A stretch of DNA of 64,000 bases from assembly GCA_021018815.1 (NCBI GenBank), contig JAITYX010000034.1, forward strand, positions 930,001-994,000, given 5' to 3'. This DNA is from Talinum fruticosum. Lineage: Eukaryota; Streptophyta; Magnoliopsida; Caryophyllales; Talinaceae. Every line of letters starts with the position of its first letter. The stretch's first letter is position 1. The notes beneath the pieces were generated by a model. That model ran no database searches and had not been told where the DNA came from. It saw nothing but the letters and a program-made list of their open reading frames with translations. The translations under genes were made by a program, and so were the position numbers. Below are positions 12,590-22,200 of this stretch, one piece after another.

Positions 12590-12597
12590 TATGAGAC
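12590..12597. repeat. right target site duplication of the hAT element
   Basis: TATGAGAC follows the end ACACATCCCTA and is identical to 6437-6444. Confidence 0.88.
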
Positions 12598-12626
12598 GAC
12601 AAAATAACCCAAGCCTATTCTAACTT

Positions 12627-14115
12627 AACTACTACAAAAACGTTATATAGTGACGTAAATTAGCGACGGAATACGAGTCCGTCGCTAACTAGCGACTAAA
12701 CCGACATTTGTCGGATAAAATTAACTTAGCGACGGAAAAAATTTCGTCGCTATTTTACTCATTAGCGACGGACCTAACGATGGAAATGGAAAAAATAGCG
12801 ACGGATTTTTGAAATTAATTTTTGAAATTTTTGTTATTTAGCAGCGGAATCAATCGCCGCTGATTCCGTCGCTAAATCTAATTTTTTTACTTAGCGACGG
12901 AATCAATCCGTCGCTAAATCTAATTTTTAATTTTTTTAATTAGCTAGGGAATTATTCCGTCGCTAATTCAAAATTTTAAAAATTTTCAATTTGCCGCCTA
13001 TTTTAATTTGAAAAAATATTAAAATTTTCAAATTTAAATTAGCGATAGAAAATTCCGTCGCTAATCCAAAATTTTCAAAATTTAAATGTGCCGCCTATTT
13101 TGATTTTTCAAATATATAAACTTTTTCAAACTTTTAGTTAGCGACAGATCGGTTCGTCGCAACTCAAAATCTGAAAAATTTTAGGTTGGCGGGCTATTAA
13201 ATTTAATTAGCGATAGACTACGTCCGTCGCCGATCCGTCGTTATGTTGCAAATAAAAGCCCAATTTCAACAAGGCTCGCCAAAATCATAAGGAGAGATAA
13301 ATTGAGAATTAAAGAGAAGTGAGAGTGTGAGAGAGCAAGAGGCCACCACCGCCACCGTCACCGCCACCGCCACCGCCACCGCCGCCAACTAACCACCGTT
13401 AACATCTTGTAGGTATGCTTTCTCCATCCTCCCTCATTGTTTGTTACATTTATAATTTACTTTGTTTACTATAAAATTTTAGACTCTTGAGGATTTGGTA
13501 TAATTTATTTTGATAGTCATGGTTGGAATGAAAATAAGGTAGATGGTAAAGATAAAGAGAAAGAGGAAGAAGAAGAGGAAAAGGAAGATGAAGAACATAA
13601 CTTGTGTTTGTAAATAATGTAATACTCTTTTTTTGTTTTCAATTAGTATTTATGGATGTTGGTGAATTGAAGTTGGATTATTTATGACTTTTGTATTTGT
13701 ATATGATTTTTGTGTTTGAATTGAAGTTGAATTAGAGGTTGTTATCGCTGCAGATTATTTGAATTTGTATTTTATTCAAGATTTTTGTATTAAACACTAA
13801 AAATACAAAAAATTGTTAATTTTTCTTTAAAAATTGGTGATGAATCAGCTGACAGATTAGCGACGGAATTTGATTCCGTCGCTAATCCAATCAGCGATGG
13901 GACAAGAAATTTTGTCGCTGATTCGAATAGCAACGGAATCAAATTCCGTCGCTATTCGTTGCTAATCAGCTGACAGAATCGCAGAATTTAGTCGCTAATT
14001 TTTAGCGACGTGAAAATCAGCGACGGAATTTTTCGTCACTAATTGTGAAATTCCGTGGCTAAATTATGTTTTTCAGTCATTGTTTCCGTCGCTACACGAT
14101 GATTTTCTAGTGGTG
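12627..14115. mobile_element. CACTA-like (En/Spm) non-autonomous element
   Basis: The left end reads AACTACTACAAAAACG and the reverse complement of the right end CACCACTAGAAAATCA, CACTA-type terminal repeats with small changes. The 3-bp direct repeat CTT flanks it (12624-12626 and 14116-14118), as expected for this superfamily. Both subterminal regions are dense in TAGCGACGGA and its complement TCCGTCGCTA in alternating orientations, often as near-palindromes. No transposase coding was recognised in the 1489 bp. Confidence 0.85.
13338..13388 (+). repeat. GCC/ACC trinucleotide microsatellite
   Basis: A run of CACCGC-type triplets inside the CACTA element, downstream of an AG-rich stretch and just before a GTAGGTATGC splice-donor-like site. 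It looks like the 5' end of a captured or ancestral transcript, but no ORF of note follows. Confidence 0.7.
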
Positions 14116-14118
14116 CTT

Positions 14119-14441
14119 GAGACATAAAAATTGAAACTATGCTCGACGCCATTTTTGCTCAAATTCAAACTTGATCACACATCATAAACAATAAGATTCC
14201 GCTCATTCGAGTACGATTCTACTCCAATCTCAAGTCTGGTTTCAATGGTTTCACTATTTCGAACTATATGTGCCATGTGAATATGTTTCAAGTGATTGTT
14301 ATAACAGACTATCCCGATTCCAATGCTTCTACCTTACTCGGGCTTCATCGGGATGGGGTTAATTCCAACACATCGAAACCCTTACACACAAAATGGCGTT
14401 TATGGGAAAAAGAGGACAAGATGTCAACGCCTTTAATTTTT
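14119..14441. other. spacer, nothing recognised
   Basis: Mixed-composition sequence between the CACTA and foldback elements, without a supported gene or repeat. Confidence 0.5.
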
Positions 14442-15513
14442 GGGAAATTTACATCCAGGTCATTCTTCAATTTTTAATTACATGTTTAGTGAAACTTCTT
14501 ATATTGAAGTCATTGAAAAGACAATAATACCCTGCCTCTCTCTCTTCTTCCCACTATTTGCTAGCCCCCTCTCCATCTCTCCTCCCCATTCCTCTCTCTC
14601 TCCTCCCCGCTCTGTCAGTCTATCTCTCTCCTCCCCCTCTTTATGTGTATCTCTCTCTCCTCCCCTCTCTTTTATATATAAAAATAAATTTTGAATAAAA
14701 GTAAAAAATAATTTGACATTTTAAAAAAATAATTTTATTATCATAAAATTTTCATTTATAATAATTTAAATTTTTAATTTTATTAATTTAAATAATATTT
14801 TGAGATTAATTTTAATTTAAATAATTTAAATAATATTTTCATATTTTTTCAGTCAAAATAATTTTAATCAGAAAAAATCACTTGATATTTTTTAAATTTT
14901 ATGACAATAATTCAAGATAACATAAAAATTAATCTCATAATAACATCATTGTTAATCGTGGATGAATGTTCATGTTTAAATTTATTAATTTAATATTTCA
15001 AGTTAAGTAATTAAGGTTTAAAATTTAAATAATATATTTATATTTTTCAGTTAACATAATTTTAATTGAAATAAGAAAAAATTTAAATTTTATAATAATA
15101 GACTTAAAATTTAAATATTATTTAAAATTAGATAAAAAATAAATATATTATTTTTTGTGTAAAAATAAATAAATTTATTTATAATAACAAAAATACATAA
15201 TGACACTAAAAGAAGTTTTTAATAACAAATTTTTTTATTATAAAATATAAAATTAGTTTTACTTTTATTTAAAATTTATTTTTATATATAAGAGAAAGGA
15301 GGTGTAGAGAGGGGGAAGGAGAGAGATAGACTAACAGAGAGGGAAGGAGAGAGAGAGAGAGGAAGGGGGAGGAGAGAGGGAGAGGGGTGGCTGGCAGATA
15401 ATGGAAAGAAGAGAGAAAAAAAGGGGTGTTATTGTCTCTTTAATAACTTAAATGTAAAAAGCTTTACTAAATATATAATTAAAAATCGAAGAATAACCTG
15501 GCCGTAAATTTCC
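14442..15513. mobile_element. foldback element with long inverted repeats (MULE-like)
   Basis: The left arm starts GGGAAATTTACATCCAGG and the complement of the right arm AGGAAATTTACGGCCAGG. The arms match inward for about 250-280 bases, through a CT-rich block (14530-14690) mirrored as a GA-rich block (15290-15415) and the ATATATAAAAATAAATTTT segment. The middle (14710-15240) is AT-rich and non-coding. Flanks TAATTTTTG and TAGTTTTTT are a possible imperfect 9-bp duplication. Long arms and 9-bp sites fit Mutator-like elements, but no transposase is present. Confidence 0.75.
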
Positions 15514-15609
15514 TAGTTTTTTACACTTTAGTGCGTTAAGTTTTAATACTTTTCCTCTGTCCAAACAAGTTGATAAGATCCAGTAAACGGATCATTATTA
15601 ATGGTGCAA

Positions 15610-15618
15610 TATAAAATA
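15610..15618 (+). promoter_or_regulatory. putative TATA box of the P450 gene
   Basis: TATAAAATA, 130 bases upstream of the ATG at 15748 and 92 bases downstream of the foldback element. The interval 15514-15747 is otherwise unique sequence that would hold the core promoter and the 5' UTR. Confidence 0.45.
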
Positions 15619-15747
15619 ACATATATCCTACAGTAAAGCCGATAAGGAAAGATTGACTTTCTCCAACTACTTCTCAATCGAAGATTTGAAATACTTCCTA
15701 CTTTCTTCTCGCTGTTCTTAATTGACTCTCCCTTCCTCTCTGAAAAG

Positions 15748-16263
15748 ATGCAGCTTCTCCTAAACATCGTCTCGTTCTTGATCATCGTTCTCATCTTAAA
15801 GCTCAGCTATACGATTTTGTGGGCCCCGTGGAGGGTGCAGCGACACTTCAAGAGGCAAGGCATCTCTGGCCCTCCCTACCGTCCGATCTTCGGCAACACA
15901 GCTGAGATCCAACGGATATACGCCAAGGTGCAGTCCAAGCCTGTGCCCACTGCAACAGGGGATCATGATAACTATCCTCTAAACCACAGCATCACGTACC
16001 GAGTGATGCCGTTTTACGAGAAGTGGTCAGGCCAATATGGGAAGACATTTTTGTACTGGTTTGGTCCCAAGCCGATGCTTGCTATCGCAGATCCCGAGAT
16101 GATCAAGGAGGTGCTGATGAACTCAAACGGTGCATTCGGAAAACTGAAGTATAATCCGCTGGCTAAGTTGTTGTTTGGAGGAGGGCTTGTGGGACTTGAA
16201 GGGGAGAAATGGGCAGTTCATCGTCACATTGCTAATCAAGCTTTCAACATGGAGAGAGTAAAG
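15748..16263 (+). CDS. CYP721A: CYP721A-like exon 1 (residues 1-172)
   Basis: Membrane anchor, proline hinge, and substrate-side segments through the C-helix. The donor is AAG|GTATAA, phase 0. The ATG is the first in frame after the upstream stretch and gives a normal anchor. Confidence 0.92.
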
Positions 16264-19200
16264 GTATAAAACTTCTCGACTAACTTCTCTCTTAAATGTT
16301 CATTTGTTAGGCTTGTTAGTTCATGGGTTTCGAATGAATGTGCTAATTATTTTTTGTTCATTTCATAAGTCAACTAATGTATCATGTAATATAGATATTG
16401 TCTTCAGTTCCCAATGCATGTCACTCTAAACAACTTTTTCATTTTACAATTAATTGTTTTTCTATTTTTCTTTTTTTCATTGACTTTTTTTATTTTTAAT
16501 GAAAACTTTAGGACAACTTGATCTTTTAATATAAATTATATCATAAATTTTGCACTTCTTAAGTATTCCCTCATCATTAAAAAAACGGAGACAACAGTTT
16601 AAAATTTACAGTTGGAAATATTTTTATGTTATAGTACTAATGCATTAAGTAGCTTTAAGTCAATCATACACTTAATCCTAATGTCGACAATACGTTTGAA
16701 TATCTTTTTAATATGTAGTTAACGAGAGCTCTAGCTAAAAGTTGAATATCGATTAAATTTATATACTAATATTTTTCATATTTGATAACCGTTTGCTTTA
16801 AAGTGAATAAAAGCAAAAAGAACTTCAGAATTTAGTTATATTTGTATGCACATGTATATATGCTTGTAGGTGCGTACATACATTGATACATACATGCATA
16901 CACACAAGCTCATTGGGTACTATTTCGGGAGAAATCGGTGAAGTGTGATGCGGATGATGAATCAAAAAGAGTAGATTTGCTATGCCGACCCGACGGATGG
17001 ACTTGAGTGGGCGGGCTCCCGTGACGGCTACTCCTTTCTGCAAAAGGCACGCCCTAACGTTGGATTCCGGGAACGCCCTCGAATGCTCAAGTTAGTTCGA
17101 CGAAAGTCAGAAAGTCCAGGAAAATCTTCCTCAACGTGCGCAAAAGTGTTTGTTTTTGGGATTAGAGAGAAAATACTTTAGCCAAGAGTAGTATGGCTTT
17201 TAGAAGTTGTCATCTCATGACATTTATGCCAAGATTGGTGGGTATTCATAGAAGAAATAAATAAGGGTAAAATAGTCTTTCATTGTAATCAGGTAGAAAA
17301 CCCTAATCTTCATGGGCTTGGGTTTTATCTAGCCTCATGTGAATGACAGTTTAGACCGATGTTGTGTTGATCTCGCCGATTATGAGGATTGGTGTGGGAC
17401 ATGGTTGATGAACTGGCAGTTTTTAGAAAATTGCAACATCATTTAGCTGCTCACATTACACGTACACGTGTCTTAAGATGGGTAGGTGCGATGTGGAATA
17501 ATGTTGCCTGTATCTTTTGAAGTTTATAGCAATCACAAATGAATGTGAGAGTTGGATTGAAGTGCTTGCTTCTAGTTGTAAAGACGTGTATGAGTAGTTT
17601 TTGTTGTATGTTTTCGTGGAAGAAATGAGAGTCGATCTCCGTGTATCGACTTTCTCACTCTCGTTCCATAATATTCTTCCTATGAAACAATAGTATGACC
17701 TTTAGGACTTCCGTAAGCCAGGAGCATGAGATGCACAACCCTTTAACCCCTTGGGGCTAAAAGTGTGTTAGAAGGGTGTGTTCTCCAAGAGAACTTCCCT
17801 TTGATGAGATTCAAAGTGCAACACTTAGTCCTTGGCAGGACAAAAGTATGTAGGATGGAGACCTCCTAGCCCCTTGGGGCTAAAAGTGTAGTGTTCGACT
17901 TGTTGGGAAACATCTTGCAAATGTTTGTGGCCTTTTAGCTCCCGTAGGCTAAAAGTATGAGTTTGCCTACGATAGGCCCATTATGGGTCTTTACGCGATC
18001 TTTTAGCTCCCGTAGGCTTGAAAGTGCATGACTCTCGCTAGGGAACACCCCACGGAAAGCACGACCTCCTAACCTCCAGTACGGAGTGCCAATGGCGATG
18101 CAATTGTGGGTCTTTATGCGACCTTTCAGTGCCCGTAGGCGTGAAAGTGCATGATTCTTATTAGGGAATATCCTACGAAGAGCGCGACCTCCTAACCTTT
18201 AGTTAGGAGTGCAAGTCGCCCACGATAATGCCATTGTGGGTTTTAAGCGACCTTTTCAGCTCCTGAAGGCTTGAAAGTGCAAATTTTACTGAAGGATGGT
18301 GGTCTCCTAAGGAACATCCCTTTGTGGAGGAAAAGAACGGCTTTTTAGCTCCTGTTTGGCTAATTCATCATTGGACGTTGATATCCGAAGGAGCGTTACT
18401 TTGTGGAGGTAACGTTGTGATTTTTAGTTCTCGTAGGCTAATTTTTTGTTCGACTTCAATTTCCTAGCGAACGTGCATTTGTGGAGGAAAACGCAACTTT
18501 TTAGCTCCGGTAGGCTAATTCGCCGAGTGGATGTCGGCAGATGTTAAACTCCGAATGATGTCCCTTTGCGGAGGTGAAAATGCGACTTTTTAGGTCCCCT
18601 ACTAATTCGTCGCTAGATGTCGATCGACATTGAAATCGAAGGATTTCCTTTGCGAAGGTGAATGCTACTTTTTAGCTCCCATAGGCTAATTCGTCATTAG
18701 ATGACAACATACATTGAACTCCGAAGGATTTCCTTTGCGGAGGTGAAAACATGATTTTTAACTCCCATAGGCTAATTCGTCGTTGGACATCGGCAGACGT
18801 TGAACTCCTAAGGATGTCCCTTTGTAGAGGTGAAAACGCGACTTTTTAGCTCATGTTTGCTAATTCATCGCTAGACGCCGACAGACATTGAACTCCAAGG
18901 GATGTCACTTTTCAAAGGTGAAAACACAACTGTTTAGCTCCCGTAGACTAATTCGTTGCTAGGTGTCGGTAGATGTTGAACTACAAAGGATGTCCGTTTG
19001 TGGTGGTGAAAACCTAACTTTTTATCCCCGTACGCTAATTCGTTGTTGGATGTCGCCAAATGTTGAACTCCAAAATTATACGTTTCTTCATTTGCGATTT
19101 TTTAGAAATTATACGATTTTTACGATTTTTAGAACAAGACTTACTATTCCATCTCCCATAATCGACTCCCAACTCTTGTCTTCCCACCTCCTTCGTTCTC

Positions 19201-22200
19201 ACGTTCTACCCCCGTTCTCTCTTTCTCCCCGATTCTTCTCTCTACCTGCTCCCCTGTTCATCTCCCTTGCTAATATCTCTCCGGCGCCCGCTGCTACGCC
19301 CCCTCCCCAGCCCAGAGTCCTCACCTCCCCGCTCTCTCCCACATTCCCTCAACTCGCGTTCGCCCCTTCCTCTCGGACGCTCATTCACCTAGTCCCACTT
19401 TCCAACCCCTACCTACTCTCCCGTCTCCTAGCCCCCTCCTTCCTCTCTTGTGTCCTCGCTTTGCCGGCCCCTAGCAATGCTCTCTCTCACTCTCTCGCCT
19501 CCCTCTTCTCTCGCCCAACCTCAATTCCAGCCTTCTTAAGACCCATGCATACCCTGCCTCCTTCTCGCTATCTCGCTTGCCTCGTCTTGCCCGGATCCCG
19601 AACCCCGACTTCCCTAATCCAAGCTCCCTCTACCTATTCCCCCTGCCCAGCCCCCCACCTTAGACATGACCCTGGCTCCCGGACTTGAGACCCCGACTCC
19701 CGACTTCTCCTTCAAACTTTAACATTTTAATTTTTATTTTCAAAATTTGTGTTAGCATATTTTTGGGCGACACATTCCTAACTAACTTTTCTGCATAAAA
19801 AGATAAGATTGAAAGGGACGAGAAAAATACCGACTTTGATTTTAGGGCGTGAAAAATACAAGCTCCTTTGGATTGAAAAATATCGATGCAATTTGGAGTG
19901 AGAAATTAGCGCCTCCTTTACGGTGAAGAAATTGTATACTCCTTTGGATAAAAAAAAATATCAACCCATTTCGGGCGAGAAAATGACGACCCTAACTCCA
20001 TTGGGGCGACAAATATTAGCCTTTCTTTGGTCGAGAAAAGTCAAACCTACTTTGGGTGAGAATGTGTCGATTCTACGTTAGGCTGAAACATGTTGGCTCC
20101 TTAGTATGGGCTTTCTATAGGGCGCCTCCGATTGTGCCCAAGTCGCAATTTTATAATGGATGTTTATGTTAGCTCCTCGCTTGCCCCTGAATTTGATGTC
20201 AAGTAGCGACACTCAGCGTTGGGCTATAATAACGATTGTGCGTCTTAAAGGCCAAAACATCTTCTTTGTCTTTTATTTGTGAACAATCACTCCTTTCATT
20301 TTTCAATAAAATATGACCGTCCCATTGACTTTCGCTAGAGTCCGGACAGAAGCAATTATAGATTGAACCTATGTAGGCATGGCGTGCCAAGCCAAGGTTT
20401 CTTGTGTGTATAGCTTCAGGTCCATTTCTTGCGAAATAAAAAGTGCTCTTCAAGGGCATTGACCTTGTGCTTTTTCTCATTGACTTAAAGCTTGATGGAT
20501 GTCCCTTAGGGATCATCTATGACCCTATGGGATCTTCACTTGACGAGCGGCATACTCTCCGTCTTTTTTCATCTAAAGGGCCTTCTTTTGATGGGTGTAT
20601 GCACCTTAGGACCATAGTCGATCTCTTCATGCTTGGAATTTACTTATCTCTTTCTTGGCTCTTGCTTGATTTGTGCATCATTTGCTTCTTCTCACACATT
20701 TTTAGTTGTTGTCCAGTTTTTAATTCTCATCATTGGGGTTCGTGTTATCCCTTTACTTTCGATTGAGCTAGTAAGTCATGCCACCCTTAGCTTTTGAGGT
20801 TTGACTTTGCTTCGTTGGGGGAATTATGTTAGCCCCTTCAATTCTGCGACATGGTTTGGTTGTATTAGGGGTCATGTTAGTCCCTATTGTTGCCCCCAAA
20901 CTCGGCGAAGAATAAAAATGTGAAACGTAATAAGTCACATGACTTACGTAAATGCATAATCATTGTATTGACAAGGAAAAATTGAAGTTCGCACAAAAGG
21001 AGGAATTTGGCCCCCTGTTGAGCACTTTTGGAAAAGATGCCTCAAGCCTGAATGATTTCTTATTCTAGGCAAGTTCTTAAAGAAGGGCAACTCATGCTAA
21101 AAAATGAGCTTCCACGGCACTAGTGATAAAAATAAAGATAGTTAGTTCTTAAAGTGGTGAACTCTCTTTACAAAGTTGCCCACAACATCTAGACGAAATA
21201 CCTCTTATGGTTGTATCCTTGTTTGGGGAAGATGCTTCTTTCCTTAAAAGGGCCAATGATACCTTATACAGAGCGCCTTGGCAGCAAGAGCTATTCCCGT
21301 GGGAGCATCATGTTCTCAAGGTCTTTGGTTGGAAGTTCCACCTTAGGTCACTTTCCTTTGGGGTCATCTTGGGTCTCCTTGGCATCCTCTTGCCTTCCAT
21401 TAGTGGCCAAAGGCTTACCTAGTAACATTCTCGTGCAGTCTTCTAGTCCCTGTAGATCTTGCCTACGATGCTTGTCATTAAGCTCATATTGCATGAGAAG
21501 GAGGTATGAGGCAATGACGGCTTTGACCTTGTTAAGAGTAGGGTGCCCAATGATGACGTTGTAAGCTGAAGGGACATCCACCACCAAAAATTTACTTCGA
21601 TGTTTCTTCCCTTGGCTTTTTCCTCGATCTCGAATAGGTAGGCGTATCATGCCTATGGGATGAATTGGTTGCCCTTAGAATCTGAGGATGGGATTGACGA
21701 GAGGAATGAGATCTTGGGCAAAATATTTAACAATATTTATGTTTGAAAGAGTACAAAAAATTCTTTATTTCGTATTTTCGAATCAAAAGAAACTTTGGGA
21801 TTGCTGAATTACGGACTGAAATAAATATATATAGCAACGGAGCCATCATAGTATTTTTGAACTCCTCCGAAAAGAAGGGTGGTAATTGGGTCATTTACTA
21901 AAACTGGTTCAAGCACTCTATGATAATGATGTCCACTGAACTTTTCAAATATTGTTCTCCAAATGTCACGATTGGCCTGTTGAGCATTTCAGAGATGGGC
22001 TTTCTAGGAAGATGGAGTCAATCCTCCCATGAAGCCCTCGACGATAGTTGCCATGACCCTGGTGGAGTCTTCTTCGTCATGGCGCTTGTCCCTATGGTTT
22101 GAGGAATCTCTCTATGTTCCTCAAGTGCCCCTCCTAAGGAAATGATCGATCCGACCGTTATCGGCAAGCTCCTCGAGCGCTTTTTCAGGACTCGGCATTT

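Noticed and set aside
12006..12602. 198-codon - frame at the hAT right end
   Set aside because: Its Leu/Ser-rich part is the AG-rich repeat read in reverse and only the last 25 codons match hAT transposase; annotated as a transposase piece instead.
17284..19080. CRISPR-like repeats
   Set aside because: Units are diverged, 77 bp or longer and without unique spacers; this is a retroelement tandem array in a plant genome.
18963..19688. 241-codon + frame
   Set aside because: Its Ser/Pro/Leu-rich content follows from a C/T-rich strand; no domain, and it lies in the non-coding part of a retroelement.
20199..20766. Overlapping frames on both strands (105 and 107 codons)
   Set aside because: No recognisable domain; between the protease and repeat blocks of the intron 1 element, where RT would be expected but is absent.
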